Part shown: positions 12,702-21,814 of the stretch, piece by piece
How the letters are laid out: each line of letters opens with the position of its first letter
Numbering within the stretch: the stretch's first letter is position 1
Source of the DNA: Hoeflea marina
GTDB taxonomy: Bacteria > Pseudomonadota > Alphaproteobacteria > Rhizobiales > Rhizobiaceae
Reading direction: 5' to 3'
NCBI RefSeq assembly: GCF_003182275.1
Contig: NZ_QGTR01000005.1
Span: 1 to 64,000 of the forward strand
Length of the DNA stretch: 64,000 nt
Notes under the pieces: model-generated
Told to the model about the DNA's origin: nothing
Databases searched by the model: none
What the model saw: only the letters and a program-made list of their open reading frames with translations
Program-made: the position numbers and the translations under genes

Positions 12702-13460
12702 ATGAGCGAAACCGCGCGCACGACCATAGACGACGGCGAAGTCGAGCGTTTCTCGCGAATCGCGGCGGAGTGGTGGAGCCCGACCGGCAAGTTCCGGCCG
12801 CTGCACAAGTTCAACCCCGTTCGCCTCGCCTATATCCGCGACCAGGTTGCCGCCCATTTCGGCCGCGATCCGCGGTCGGACAAGCCGCTGGCTGGGCTCC
12901 GCCTGCTCGATATCGGCTGCGGCGGAGGTCTGCTGGCTGAACCGATGGCGCGAATGGGCGCAGAGGTGGTTGGTGCCGATGCCTCTCGCACCAACATAGA
13001 GGTTGCCAGCCTGCATGCCGTCCAGAGCGGTCTCGACATCGATTACCGCGCCACGACATCGGAAGATCTGGCCGCCGGTGGCGAACGCTTCGACATCGTG
13101 CTCAACATGGAAGTCATCGAGCACGTCGCCGATGTCGAGCTGTTCCTGAAATCCTGCGCCGACATGGTCAAGCCGGGCGGACTGATGTTCGTCGCCACCA
13201 TCAACCGCACGATGAAGGCGATGGCGCTTGCCATCATCGGCGCCGAATATGTGCTGCGATGGCTGCCGCGCGGCACCCATCAATACGAGAAGCTGGTCCG
13301 TCCGGAAGAGATCGAAGGGCCGCTTGCGGCGGCCGGCATGGCCGTCATCGACCGCAGCGGCGTCTTCTACAATCCGCTGTCGGACCAGTGGAACCTGTCC
13401 AGGGACATGGATGTCAATTACATGCTGCTCGCCCAGCGGCCTTCCGCATCCGGGATCTGA
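12702..13460 (+). CDS. ubiG: bifunctional 2-polyprenyl-6-hydroxyphenol / 3-demethylubiquinol O-methyltransferase
   Basis: Carries out both O-methylations of ubiquinone synthesis using S-adenosylmethionine. The coding frame is open from 12495, but homology begins at [10 protein letters not shown], which gives 252 residues, the family size. Seen motifs are [15 protein letters not shown] at the N terminus, the SAM loop [16 protein letters not shown] near residue 68, and the post-motif region [12 protein letters not shown]. It faces lysC across a 224-base divergent gap and converges on the DUF3291 pseudogene with only 21 bases between stops. Confidence 0.95.
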   Translation: MSETARTTIDDGEVERFSRIAAEWWSPTGKFRPLHKFNPVRLAYIRDQVAAHFGRDPRSDKPLAGLRLLDIGCGGGLLAEPMARMGAEVVGADASRTNIEVASLHAVQSGLDIDYRATTSEDLAAGGERFDIVLNMEVIEHVADVELFLKSCADMVKPGGLMFVATINRTMKAMALAIIGAEYVLRWLPRGTHQYEKLVRPEEIEGPLAAAGMAVIDRSGVFYNPLSDQWNLSRDMDVNYMLLAQRPSASGI

Positions 13461-13481
13461 CGGCAGGCGCAGCCCGCCGGA

Positions 13482-14063
13482 TCAGACTGGCAGCGCCGCG
13501 ACCCTGGCCATCAGCTCCCGCTGTCCGGCTTCGTTCTCGACCGCCGTAGCCCTTGCGCGGACGCGGTCAATCACCGTCGGCGAGCCGTCTGGGCCATAAG
13601 GCTGCTTGAATGTGAATGCGCCCGGACCCGGTCCGTGATCATGCAACCGCTCCAGGCGCGGCACCGCCTCCACCCAATGCGGCACGTGACCCGCGTCCAC
13701 CCACCACAGCACCAGAGGCGGCCAGGGGTTCTTCCGGTTCCACGACCGTGCGTTCTTCAGCGCTTCGGCATGCACGCCGTTGTAGGAGAAGGCCATCAGG
13801 CTCTCGATATCGATCCAGAGCGACAGCGAGGACGGCCCCGATTCGAACCCGCTTCCCTAGATGAAGCGCGGAAAGACCTGCACGCCCCAGCTTGCCGGTC
13901 CGGCTTCCCCGTCATAGCCCGAGCGCCCCACGAAACCTGCCGCGCGCTCGGCGGCGGCAAAGTTCAGTGGCTCGCGCAGGCGAAATCCGAGCACCTCGGG
14001 CTGGTCATAGGCGGCCACATGCAGGCCGAAATTGTACATGGCCAGATGGTGCGAAGCGGCCAA
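13482..14063 (-). pseudogene. DUF3291 family gene interrupted by an in-frame TAG
   Basis: Two open segments in the same frame are separated by one TAG codon at 13857-13859. The upstream part begins LAASHHLAMYNFGLH and ends PRFI; the downstream part continues GSGFESGPSSLSLWIDIESL and ends at 13482. Joined, they make 194 codons including the TAG and the terminal stop, matching a complete DUF3291 protein, a family of unknown function with an antibiotic-monooxygenase-like fold. There is no shift of frame, so this is a single nonsense change or a sequencing error rather than decay. The TTG start sits one base after the DUF1178 stop, which suggests coupling. It is the last gene of the comF-grxC-nitrilase-DUF1178 chain. 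Confidence 0.8.
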
Positions 14064-14064
14064 C

Positions 14065-14490
14065 TCAGATCTTCTCCTCGGGAAACTCCGGCAAGGGCGC
14101 GATCTCGATACCTTCGTCGATCAGCGACCTGGCTTCGTCCCCCGTGGCGCGACCGATGATGCCGCGGGCTTCGGCCTCGCCATGATGGATCTTGCGCGCC
14201 TCCTCCGGGAACCGATCCCCGACATCCTCGGAACTGGCCCGGACGCTTTGCACCATCTCGCGCAGCTTGCGCATCACTTCTCGGCGGTTCGGATCCATCG
14301 CCAGCGGCCGCTCCTCCCGCTTCGAGGGGGCAGGCACCGCCGGCGCCATCAGGGCCTTGGTCACATCGGCCGATCCGCACACCGGACAACTGACCAGGCC
14401 GCGATGCTTCTGGCTGTCGAAATCATCGTTGGAACCGAACCAGGCCTCGAACTCATGCTCCTGACCGCAGCTGAGCGAGAACCGTATCAA
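14065..14490 (-). CDS. DUF1178 family protein
   Basis: A 141-residue conserved alphaproteobacterial protein of unknown function. The N terminus (IRFSLSCGQEHEFEAWFGS) and the pair CPVCGS near residue 35 look like a small zinc-ribbon domain. The rest is charged and helical, with HHGEAEARGIIGRATGDEA being typical of the family. The start is TTG inside the motif TTGA, where the A, T and G of the nitrilase TGA stop overlap, so the two genes overlap by three to four bases and are probably translationally coupled. A longer frame upstream lies inside the nitrilase gene and is not credible. Confidence 0.87.
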   Translation of the reverse strand: MIRFSLSCGQEHEFEAWFGSNDDFDSQKHRGLVSCPVCGSADVTKALMAPAVPAPSKREERPLAMDPNRREVMRKLREMVQSVRASSEDVGDRFPEEARKIHHGEAEARGIIGRATGDEARSLIDEGIEIAPLPEFPEEKI

Positions 14491-15347
14491 GCCACCCGCT
14501 CCCGTACGCTCCCGGTCACGACCTCGGCCATGCGGTAGGGACGCGCATTCTTCAGGTTGGGTATCTTCGCCCTGGCGGCTGCGACCGCGGAGATGTCGAT
14601 TTTCGCCAGCACCACGCCCGGTTCGTCGGTCTCGGCCTCCGCGACAATCCTGCCCCACGGATCGATGATCAGCGAATGCCCATAGGTTTCCCGTCCATCC
14701 TCATGCCTGCCTGCCTGCGCCGCCGAAATCATGAAGGCGCCGTTCTCGATCGCCCGGGCCCGCTGCAGCACGTGCCAGTGCGCCATGCCGGTCTGCCGGG
14801 TGAACGCCGCCGGAGCGGTCAGGATCGACGCTCCCGCCAGCGAAAGATCGCGAAACAGTTGCGGGAACCGGACATCGTAGCAGATGCCCATGCCGATCAG
14901 CATGCCGTCCATGTCGGCGTTGACCGCGAGACTCCCGGGGCGGTAGGCGGTGCTTTCGCGCCAGCTCTCGCCGCCGTCGAGATCCACGTCGAACATGTGA
15001 ATCTTGTCGTAGCTGGCGATCTTCCTCCCACGGGGATCGAACACGAAGCCGCGATTGGCGGCCATGCCGTCGCCCGCGTCCACGCCGGTCGATCCGAGAT
15101 GGAGAAATATCCCCAGCTCCGCTGCCAGGCGCGAGGCGGCCCGGACCACGGCGTCGTCCTCTTCGGTGCTCAACGAAGCAAACAGCGCCTTGCGGTCCTG
15201 CTGGATGGCGCCGGTCATTTCGGGCGTCTGCACATAGGAGGCGCCGCGCGCGGCCGCCTCCCGGACCAGGCGCTCCATCACGACAATGTTGTTGGCGGGG
15301 TCGATCCCCGAGCACATCTGGATGGCGGCGACAACGAGTTCGGTCAT
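14487..15347 (-). CDS. carbon-nitrogen hydrolase (nitrilase superfamily, Nit1-like)
   Basis: A 286-residue cytoplasmic amidase. The nitrilase triad is visible: Glu in PEMTGA near residue 43, Lys in YDKIHMFDVDL near 111, and Cys in GICYDVRFPQLF near 153. The YDKIHLFD-type block and FPxLFR are those of the Nit1/Nit2 group, known for deaminated glutathione amidase and omega-amidase activity. A glutaredoxin gene four bases upstream is compatible with a glutathione-linked role, but this is inference. Its stop overlaps the DUF1178 start. Confidence 0.9.
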   Translation of the reverse strand: MTELVVAAIQMCSGIDPANNIVVMERLVREAAARGASYVQTPEMTGAIQQDRKALFASLSTEEDDAVVRAASRLAAELGIFLHLGSTGVDAGDGMAANRGFVFDPRGRKIASYDKIHMFDVDLDGGESWRESTAYRPGSLAVNADMDGMLIGMGICYDVRFPQLFRDLSLAGASILTAPAAFTRQTGMAHWHVLQRARAIENGAFMISAAQAGRHEDGRETYGHSLIIDPWGRIVAEAETDEPGVVLAKIDISAVAAARAKIPNLKNARPYRMAEVVTGSVRERVA

Positions 15348-15351
15348 CGGT

Positions 15352-15612
15352 TCAGGCCCCCTTCAGCATCGGGTCGAGCTTGCCGGCCCGGTCCAGCGCG
15401 TGCAGATCGTCGCAACCGCCCACATGCACGCCACCGATGAAGATTTGCGGAAACGTCGCCCGGCCATTCGCTTTCGCCATCATCTCCTGGCGCAGGTCCG
15501 GCGACGAGGTGGCGTCATGCTCGGTGTAGTCCACGCCCTTTGTCTCAAGAAGGCGCTTGGCGGCCGTGCAGTAGCCACAGAATTGACGGGTATAGAGCGT
15601 TACATCGACCAT
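15352..15612 (-). CDS. grxC: glutaredoxin 3
   Basis: An 86-residue dithiol glutaredoxin that uses glutathione to reduce disulfides and glutathionylated proteins. The active site CGYC is at about residues 12-15, followed by the glutathione-binding TFPQIFIGG (TVP-type loop) and GGCDDL. The frame is open further upstream, but MVDVTLYTRQF is the family start. It lies between comF (32 bases upstream) and the nitrilase gene (4 bases downstream), in one operon. Confidence 0.94.
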   Translation of the reverse strand: MVDVTLYTRQFCGYCTAAKRLLETKGVDYTEHDATSSPDLRQEMMAKANGRATFPQIFIGGVHVGGCDDLHALDRAGKLDPMLKGA

Positions 15613-15644
15613 TCGGGCCTCCGGGGCTTTGCTGGAACTGGTAC

Positions 15645-16445
15645 TCATGCATATAGGGTCTCGACTCCGCCGGTGGCAACCCTGGCGAATGTCAGCACCG
15701 AGACTTGCGCCGCTCCGGCCTTCAGGAGCGCCTTCGTCGCCGCGTTGACCGTTGAACCGGTGGTCAGCACGTCGTCGATGAGCAGGATGCGGCGGCCTGC
15801 GACCCCGTGCATGTGACGGGGACGCACCTCGAATGCGCTGCGCACATTGTCCTGCCTGGCCCGCAATCCCAGGCCAACCTGGGGACGCGTGGCGCGGGTC
15901 CGCTGCAACACACCGGCGAGATGCGGCTTGCGGCACAGGTGAGCGACATGACGCGCCAGTTCGGCGGACTGGTTGTAGCGCCGCATCAGGATCCTGCCTC
16001 GATGCAGCGGCACTGCGATCACCGCATCACTGTCGTCGAGAACATCGCGCCCGGCCCGGACCATCCAGGCAGCCATCAGCTTCGCCAGATCGGCGCGGTC
16101 GGAATACTTCAGTCCGTGCACCAGCTTTCGCGCGGCCCCCTCATGAAGCACGGCCGCCCTGGCCCTGCGATAGGGCGGCGGATCGGCGATGGCCTCGGGC
16201 GAGACCAGGCCATCGCCGCGGTCGTGATCGAATGGCCGGCCCGTGACCTCGCAGACCGGATGCTCGATGAACGTCACCGTGCTCCAGCATTTCGCGCACA
16301 GGGCGCCATGGTCGAATGTCATCACCGAACATCCGGCGCAGACAGGAGGATAGATGAGCCGGGTCATCGCGCCGGCGCAGGATTCCATCCATCCGGACCA
16401 TCCGGGAAATCGTGACGGGTCGGCTAGGCTGCGGGCAGGTTGCAT
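15645..16445 (-). CDS. ComF family protein (phosphoribosyltransferase-like)
   Basis: A 266-residue homologue of competence protein ComF, with an N-terminal double zinc-ribbon (CAGC near residue 38, CAKC near 53) and a C-terminal type I phosphoribosyltransferase domain with the PRPP loop ILLIDDVLTTGSTVNA. In transformable bacteria ComF acts in DNA uptake at the cytoplasmic side; in most alphaproteobacteria its role is untested. The start at MQPARSL removes an implausible arginine-rich extension that would overlap the divergent methyltransferase gene. It heads the comF-grxC chain. Confidence 0.88.
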   Translation of the reverse strand: MQPARSLADPSRFPGWSGWMESCAGAMTRLIYPPVCAGCSVMTFDHGALCAKCWSTVTFIEHPVCEVTGRPFDHDRGDGLVSPEAIADPPPYRRARAAVLHEGAARKLVHGLKYSDRADLAKLMAAWMVRAGRDVLDDSDAVIAVPLHRGRILMRRYNQSAELARHVAHLCRKPHLAGVLQRTRATRPQVGLGLRARQDNVRSAFEVRPRHMHGVAGRRILLIDDVLTTGSTVNAATKALLKAGAAQVSVLTFARVATGGVETLYA

Positions 16446-16539
16446 GCGTTGACAATAGCGCCAATCCGGCCAACAAGCGAGCCCGATGCCTGCGACAACA
16501 AGAGGACGCGGCCACATCAGCACGAGGAGGCTGGCAGCC

Positions 16540-17424
16540 TTGGATCCGATCTTCGACCATTCGCTTCTGGCGCTGCGCCGCGCCCGTGCGCTGAAAAATC
16601 CGGTTGCGGGCGCCGATTTTCTGCTCAGGCGCAGCGGCCAGGACATGGCCGAGAGGCTCTCCATTGTCGAGCGCCATTTCGATCACCCCGTCCAGGTCCA
16701 TGGGGGCACGGCGTTGACGGCCGACCTCATGCAGGCAACGGGCAAGACAGAAGCGTTCCGTTTCATCGATTCGACCCCGGTTTATGGAATCGCCGGCCGC
16801 GACCAGGTCCTGGCAAGCCCGGATTTAGTGCCGGGGGAACCGGGGGCAGCCGATCTGATCGTCTCGCCCCTGGCTCTGCACCTGACCAATGACACGCCTG
16901 GCGTCCTCATCCAGGCACGCCGCCTGCTCCGGCCCGATGGCCTGTTTCTGGCCACCATACCTGCGTCCGGAACGCTGGGAGAACTGCGCGAAAGTCTCCT
17001 CGCTGCCGAAAGCGGCCTTTCCGGCGGCGCCCATGCGCGCGTCCACCCCTTCGCCGACGTCAGGGACTATGGAGCTCTGCTGCAGCGCACCGGCTTCGCC
17101 TTACCGGTGGCTGATGTCGAATCCATCACGGTCCGCTATGACGACCTGTTTGCGCTCATGCGCGACCTGCGCGCCATGGGAATGACCAGTGTGCTCGCAG
17201 GCCGCAGCCGCAAGCCGGTGTCGAAGGCGCTGTTCTTGAAAGCAGCCGAGATCTATGCCGAGCGCTTTTCCGATGCCGATGGGCGCATCAGGGCCAGTTT
17301 TCCGGTCATCCACCTTTCCGGCTGGGCTCCACACGAGAGCCAGCAGAAGCCATTGCGGCCGGGATCGGCAAGGGTGCGCCTTGCGGACGCCCTCAGGACA
17401 CCGGAGCGCAAGCTGCCGCGCTGA
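16540..17424 (+). CDS. SAM-dependent methyltransferase (BioC/NDUFAF5-like)
   Basis: A class I methyltransferase of 294 residues. It opens with IFDHSLLALRRARAL, typical of the alphaproteobacterial group related to mitochondrial NDUFAF5. DLIVSPLALHLTNDTPGVL corresponds to the motif II region and RLLRPDGLFLATIPA to motif III. The glycine-rich motif I is not obvious in this copy, so SAM binding could be altered. The TTG start is preferred because GAGGAGG lies nine bases upstream; an ATG at 16486 has no such site. It is divergent from comF, a common pairing in this order. The true substrate is unknown. Confidence 0.8.
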   Translation: MDPIFDHSLLALRRARALKNPVAGADFLLRRSGQDMAERLSIVERHFDHPVQVHGGTALTADLMQATGKTEAFRFIDSTPVYGIAGRDQVLASPDLVPGEPGAADLIVSPLALHLTNDTPGVLIQARRLLRPDGLFLATIPASGTLGELRESLLAAESGLSGGAHARVHPFADVRDYGALLQRTGFALPVADVESITVRYDDLFALMRDLRAMGMTSVLAGRSRKPVSKALFLKAAEIYAERFSDADGRIRASFPVIHLSGWAPHESQQKPLRPGSARVRLADALRTPERKLPR

Positions 17425-17486
17425 CCCAAGCCGGGCTGCCGTCCGTACATGCGAAGCGGTCAGGCCAACGCGTGCCCGTTGAGGGG

Positions 17487-17711
17487 TCAGAGGCTGTTGG
17501 TCAGGTCCGTGGATGTGTTGGCGAAGAGCTGGTTGATCGAATTCCCGAGCATCTGCGCGCCGTAAATCAGCGACACGGCGATCAGGGTGGAGATGAGTGC
17601 GTATTCGATCGCGGTGGCGCCCGACCTGTCGGCTGCGAACCGGCGCGCCAGTCGCTCAAGACCGGCGGTGCACGGTGCCGGTTCCGGCCGGCGTTCATAA
17701 GTTTGGGACAT
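17487..17711 (-). CDS. Flp family type IVb pilin
   Basis: A 74-residue small pilin subunit. The prepilin signature is RSGATAIEYALIS, in which TadV/CpaA-type peptidase would cut after the glycine, followed by a hydrophobic helix. The N-terminal leader is longer than usual (about 33 residues). A TTG at 17723 is an alternative start that would overlap the next gene by a few bases. No cpa/tad secretion genes are in the window, so this copy is unlinked from its assembly machine. Whether it is expressed or functional is not known. Confidence 0.8.
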   Translation of the reverse strand: MSQTYERRPEPAPCTAGLERLARRFAADRSGATAIEYALISTLIAVSLIYGAQMLGNSINQLFANTSTDLTNSL

Positions 17712-17716
17712 CAGGT

Positions 17717-18040
17717 TCAACAATCTCCAACAGAGTGGCCGGCACGGTCAATGATGCAGACGGCCTCTGGGGTGATCTGCAGAACTGATTTTCGGATCGT
17801 ATAGCTTCTTCTCGGGCCGGTTTTCGCCGGGATTGATCCGGTGGTTATCGAATCGTAGTCGCCCGGCAGAAAGGCCACATGCGCGGTTGTCCTTTCGGCG
17901 AGGATCGGAGTGAGGATGACGGCAAGCGCGATGGCGGCTGTGCCGAAAAGCAGCGCCACTCTCACCGCGCCAAAACCGCTCGGCTGATGGCCCGATCCGC
18001 CTTTGTCCATGACTGTCATCCAGAAATTGCCGTCGTCCAT
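17717..18040 (-). CDS. conserved hypothetical membrane protein
   Basis: A 107-residue protein of a family seen in Rhizobiaceae-like bacteria. A conserved N terminus (NFWMTVMDKGGSGHQPSGFGAVRVALLFG) runs into one membrane helix (about residues 28-48), followed by a likely periplasmic tail with GDYDSITTGS and the segment SYTIRKSVLQITPEAVCII ending in GDC. The two C-terminal-half cysteines could form a disulfide. Function is unknown. It ends next to the Flp pilin gene and may be co-transcribed with it. Confidence 0.75.
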   Translation of the reverse strand: MDDGNFWMTVMDKGGSGHQPSGFGAVRVALLFGTAAIALAVILTPILAERTTAHVAFLPGDYDSITTGSIPAKTGPRRSYTIRKSVLQITPEAVCIIDRAGHSVGDC

Positions 18041-18169
18041 GACGCGCCCCGCCCGATGGTCATTCCGATGACCGTTGTTGAGGTTAATGTTGCCTCAAGT
18101 GCATTGACGGAGGATTAACGCTAATGGAGGATTGCTGCCGATTGTGTCGGTCGTACCGCAATGGGGCAG

Positions 18170-18583
18170 TCAGAGCAGATCGACGAGATGGGCGATGAGC
18201 GGTTCGTCTGCGGGGGGCATGGGGTACGACCGCAGGTCCCTCGGCCGGACCCATTTCAGGGCCTGGCCTTCGCGGCCCTGCGGCTGGCCTTCATAGCGGC
18301 GGCAGATGAACAGCGGCATCAGCAGGTGAAAATCATCATAGCTGTGGCTGGCGAATGTCAGCGGCGCCAGACACGCCACCTGCGTGACGATGCCGAGTTC
18401 CTCCTCGAGCTCGCGGATCAGGGCAAGTTCTGGGGTCTCGCCGGCCTCGACCTTTCCGCCGGGAAACTCCCACAATCCGGCGAGGCTCTTGCCAGTGGGG
18501 CGTTGGGCCAGCAGCACCCGCCCGTCGGCATCCACCAGCGCGCAGGCAGAAACCAGCAGCAGGCGTCTTTGAGCCCCGTTCAT
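18170..18583 (-). CDS. mutT: NUDIX hydrolase, MutT-like (8-oxo-dGTP diphosphatase)
   Basis: A 137-residue enzyme that probably hydrolyses 8-oxo-dGTP to the monophosphate and so limits A:T to C:G transversions. The Nudix box begins GGKVEAGETPE and continues with RELEEELGI, and the MutT-type block GLWEFPGG precedes it. The ATG overlaps the stop of the upstream GNAT gene by four bases (ATGA), so it is the last gene of the argJ-GNAT-mutT unit. The frame is open upstream inside the GNAT gene, which is not used. Confidence 0.9.
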   Translation of the reverse strand: MNGAQRRLLLVSACALVDADGRVLLAQRPTGKSLAGLWEFPGGKVEAGETPELALIRELEEELGIVTQVACLAPLTFASHSYDDFHLLMPLFICRRYEGQPQGREGQALKWVRPRDLRSYPMPPADEPLIAHLVDLL

Positions 18584-19392
18584 CCGTGCCCCGGCTTCTG
18601 CCGATAGGCATAGCGGTAGACCTCCTGGAAGCCGAGCGCGGCATAGAGACCGATGGCAGCCGGGTTGTGGCTCTCCACCTGCAGCCAGGCCTTTTCGGCG
18701 CCGCGGTGGCGCGCCCACCGGAGAGCGGCACGCACCACGTCGCGGCCGTACCCGCCGCGGCGCTTGTCGGCTCGGGTGGCCAGCTCGAAGAGCCCGGCCA
18801 TGTCGTTGTCATGCACGCAAAGCGCAGTGGAAACCGGCCCGGACAGTCCGTCCTCGATGACGAACAGGCCACTGGGCGGCCGGATCGAACTCAAAACTTC
18901 CGTCAGCCCTGCCTTCAGCGCGGTGTCGCGTCCGTGCACCGCGATGGATGCGTCGACATAGCGGCCGATATCCCTCATCGGCAGGTGATCCATGCCGCCA
19001 TCGATATCGAGATCGGCGATTGCGCCCGCCATGACGATGGTTTCGTCGAACCGGCGCCAGCCCCGGGCATCGAGGAATGCCTCAAGCTGCGGCGGCGCCA
19101 GCGGAGATTGGCGGAACACCAGCGGCCGGTCATAGGCGCCGAAGCGCCGTGCCGCACGCTCGACGCGATTCTCGATATCGAGATGATCGGAGGGGTCGAG
19201 CGGATTGACGGAATTGAGCCGCTTGGACGGGTGGCCGGCCGTCAGCCGGATCTGCCAGCTGCCGTCATATTGGATGGAAGCCGCGGGCCAGGCCCGAAAG
19301 CCGACAGCTTCAAGCCGCCTGACACTTGCAAGATTGGGCATGATGGCGTCGGCTTCCTTGCTCTTGGCCTTGCTGGCGGGCCCGGTGGCCAT
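18580..19392 (-). CDS. GNAT family N-acetyltransferase
   Basis: A 270-residue two-part acetyltransferase. The C-terminal GNAT domain (about 140-265) holds the acetyl-CoA loop in RRGGYGRDVVRAALRWA and the terminal block NPAAIGLYAALGFQEVYRY. The N-terminal half is a degenerate GNAT-like fold. The start lies two bases after the argJ stop and the stop overlaps the mutT start, so it sits inside that operon. The acceptor substrate cannot be told; the long spacing from arginine enzymes gives no firm hint beyond the linkage to argJ. Confidence 0.87.
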   Translation of the reverse strand: MATGPASKAKSKEADAIMPNLASVRRLEAVGFRAWPAASIQYDGSWQIRLTAGHPSKRLNSVNPLDPSDHLDIENRVERAARRFGAYDRPLVFRQSPLAPPQLEAFLDARGWRRFDETIVMAGAIADLDIDGGMDHLPMRDIGRYVDASIAVHGRDTALKAGLTEVLSSIRPPSGLFVIEDGLSGPVSTALCVHDNDMAGLFELATRADKRRGGYGRDVVRAALRWARHRGAEKAWLQVESHNPAAIGLYAALGFQEVYRYAYRQKPGHG

Positions 19393-19394
19393 GG

Positions 19395-20636
19395 TCAGCT
19401 CCGGTAATCGCCATTGATCTCCACATAGGCCTTCGTCAGGTCGCAAGTCCAGACCCGCGCCTTGCCGCTGCCGATGCCGAGATCGACCCGGATCGAGATC
19501 TCGTCCCTTTTCATCACGTCGCTGGCCTCGGCTTCGCTGTAGTCGGGATCGCGCTCGCCCGCCACGGCGACACGAACGTCACCGAACCAGATCGCCAGCT
19601 TGTCGCGCTCGGCCCTTTCCCCGGCCTTGCCGACAGCCATGACGACCCGGCCCCAATTGGCGTCTTCGCCGGCAATCGCGGTCTTGACCAGCGGCGAATT
19701 TGCAATCGAGCGAGCAATCCTGCCAGCCGCCTTGGCGGAGGCGGCGCCGGTGACGGTGATCTCCACCTGTTTGCGCGCGCCCTCGCCATCGCGCACGATC
19801 TGCAGCGCCAGGTCCTGCATCAGGTCTGCCAGCGCCTTGACAAATCCGCGGGCTCGCGGATCGCTCGCCAGGGCGATCTCGCCCGCGCCGCGATCGGCCG
19901 CCGCGCCCGTGGCGAACAACAGCAACGTGTCCGAGGTCGAGGTGTCGCTGTCCACCGTGACGGCATTGAAGGTGCCGCCCACATGACGCGACAGCATCGA
20001 CTGCAGTGCGGCCGAAGCTATCGGCGCGTCGGTAACGATGAATGAAAGCATGGTTGCCATGTCGGGCGCGATCATGCCCGCCCCCTTGGCCATGCCGTTG
20101 ATGACGACCTCGACGTCGTCAATCCGGGCGCTGCGAGTGGCGACCTTCGGGTAGGTGTCGGTGGTCATGATCGCATGCGCGGCATCCATCCAGCGATCGC
20201 CGGCGGCCGATTTCGCCATGGCATCGAGGACACCGGAGAACTTGCCGGCATCCAGCGGCTCGCCGATCACGCCGGTGGAGGCCAGAAACACCTCCGCCTC
20301 CTCGCACCCCACGGCCCGTGCAGCCGAGGCAGCGGTCAGTTCGGTGGCGAGCCGGCCCTTGATGCCGGTGAAGGCATTGGCATTGCCGGAATTCACCACC
20401 AAGGCGCGCGCCGTGCCGAGCGGAAGGTTGGCGCGGCAGAAATCCACCGGCGCCGATGGACATTTCGAGGTGGTGAAGACCCCCGCAACCTGTGCCGGCC
20501 TGTCGAACACCATCATCATCACGTCGGTGCGGTTCTTGTACTTGATGCCGGCGGAGGCGGTCTCGATTCGGACTCCGTCCACGGGCGGCAGGTTGGCATA
20601 GCTCTTCGGAGCCAGGGGTGAGATCTCGGTCGACAT
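19395..20636 (-). CDS. argJ: bifunctional glutamate N-acetyltransferase / amino-acid acetyltransferase
   Basis: Recycles the acetyl group from N-acetylornithine to glutamate in the cyclic arginine pathway and may also make acetylglutamate from acetyl-CoA. It has 413 residues. The proenzyme cuts itself between Ala and Thr within [14 protein letters not shown], and the threonine becomes the nucleophile of the beta chain. The start MSTEISPL follows a weak Shine-Dalgarno site; a six-residue longer form is possible. ppiC lies 73 bases upstream on the same strand, and the GNAT gene follows after two bases. argH lies elsewhere in this window. Confidence 0.95.
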   Translation of the reverse strand: MSTEISPLAPKSYANLPPVDGVRIETASAGIKYKNRTDVMMMVFDRPAQVAGVFTTSKCPSAPVDFCRANLPLGTARALVVNSGNANAFTGIKGRLATELTAASAARAVGCEEAEVFLASTGVIGEPLDAGKFSGVLDAMAKSAAGDRWMDAAHAIMTTDTYPKVATRSARIDDVEVVINGMAKGAGMIAPDMATMLSFIVTDAPIASAALQSMLSRHVGGTFNAVTVDSDTSTSDTLLLFATGAAADRGAGEIALASDPRARGFVKALADLMQDLALQIVRDGEGARKQVEITVTGAASAKAAGRIARSIANSPLVKTAIAGEDANWGRVVMAVGKAGERAERDKLAIWFGDVRVAVAGERDPDYSEAEASDVMKRDEISIRVDLGIGSGKARVWTCDLTKAYVEINGDYRS

Positions 20637-20709
20637 TGGCCGTTCCTTTGGCAAGCGTGCCTTCTGGTGGACGGGACCACCGCCCCGCCCCTTGGTTGTG
20701 TTGACAGGC

Positions 20710-21561
20710 TCAGGGCTGCTTGTTGACCGCCTCGTAGGCTGCCTTCAGCGCCGGATCAATGACCTCGATCTCGGTGTCTTCACGCGCGCCGGTGATGACC
20801 TCCGCGTAGCGCTCCCGCAACAGCACCTGCCGGACCTGATCCTTGACCTTGTCGAACGCAGGTGGAGCAGCGTCGCGGCGATCCTCGACCTTGATTACAT
20901 GCCAGCCGAACTGGGTCTTGACCGGTTCCTTCGAATACCCGCCCTTCTTCATGGCGAAAGCGACGGCTTCGAATTCCGGCACCATCGAGCCCTTGGCGAA
21001 ATAATCGAGGTCGCCGCCGTTTGCGGCGCTCGGGCCGGTCGACTTTTCCTTGGCCAGCTCGGCGAAGTCCTTGCCTGCGTCAAGTTCCGCGATCACCGCC
21101 CTGGCTTCGTCCTCGGTCGCCACGAGAATGTGACGGGCATGGATTTCCTCTTCCGCTGGCGTGGCTGCGACTTCCTTGTCATAGCGCGCCTTGATGTCGT
21201 CTTCGGTGATCGGATCGATGACATTGGCCTTGAAATAGGCATTGTGCAGTGTCCGGTCGCGCAGAAACGACATCTGCCGCTTGAAGCTCTCCTCTTCGTC
21301 GAGCTTGGCGGCTTCGGCCTTGCGCGCCAACGTCTCGATGTCGATGACGGCCGAGAGCGCCGCGAGCCGGCGCTGTTCGGCCGGCAGTTTGTCGAATTGC
21401 GGATCCAGGTCACCTTCCGCATAGGTGAGCTCGGAGGCATGAATATCCTTGCCCGCGACCTTCGCCACCACCGGATCGGCATCGTCGGCAGCAAGGCCTG
21501 CGCCCGGCGAAAGGGCAACGCTGGCGAGAAGCAGGGCGGCGAACAGGGTGGTGTGGCGCAT
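20710..21561 (-). CDS. parvulin-type peptidyl-prolyl cis-trans isomerase
   Basis: A 283-residue exported folding factor. A signal peptide of about 24 residues ends near GLAAD. A SurA/PrsA-like N-terminal helical part leads to a rotamase domain (about 135-235) with [30 protein letters not shown] and [10 protein letters not shown]. It should act on outer-membrane or secreted proteins in the periplasm. It is divergent from secA, a pairing kept in many rhizobia, and is followed by argJ. The start MRHTTLF was preferred to an upstream one because the signal peptide begins there. Confidence 0.92.
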   Translation of the reverse strand: MRHTTLFAALLLASVALSPGAGLAADDADPVVAKVAGKDIHASELTYAEGDLDPQFDKLPAEQRRLAALSAVIDIETLARKAEAAKLDEEESFKRQMSFLRDRTLHNAYFKANVIDPITEDDIKARYDKEVAATPAEEEIHARHILVATEDEARAVIAELDAGKDFAELAKEKSTGPSAANGGDLDYFAKGSMVPEFEAVAFAMKKGGYSKEPVKTQFGWHVIKVEDRRDAAPPAFDKVKDQVRQVLLRERYAEVITGAREDTEIEVIDPALKAAYEAVNKQP

Positions 21562-21649
21562 GGAGGAACCTTTCTGAATGGGGTGAGTCAATCATGATCG
21601 CGGAGCGAGATCGCTGATCATGATGGTCTAAGACGGCACGCAGCCGCCG

Positions 21650-21678
21650 TTGACATCGCACAACCCCCCTCTTATCTG
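21650..21678 (+). promoter_or_regulatory. probable sigma70 promoter of secA
   Basis: TTGACA at 21650-21655 is a perfect -35 box. After 16-17 bases follows TTATCT/TATCTG as a -10. It lies 137 bases before the secA ATG in the divergent ppiC-secA gap. Confidence 0.6.
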
Positions 21679-21814
21679 TCAGCCAACCGTCCGTCCAGAC
21701 CGCTTTCGCCCGCGAAAGCCGCCTGGGCGGCGCCTTCAAAACGGGGTGTCGGCTACGTTGACGGCGTATGCCACCTGCTCCGCCGTCAGCGCAGCCTTGA
21801 GAAAGGACCATTGT

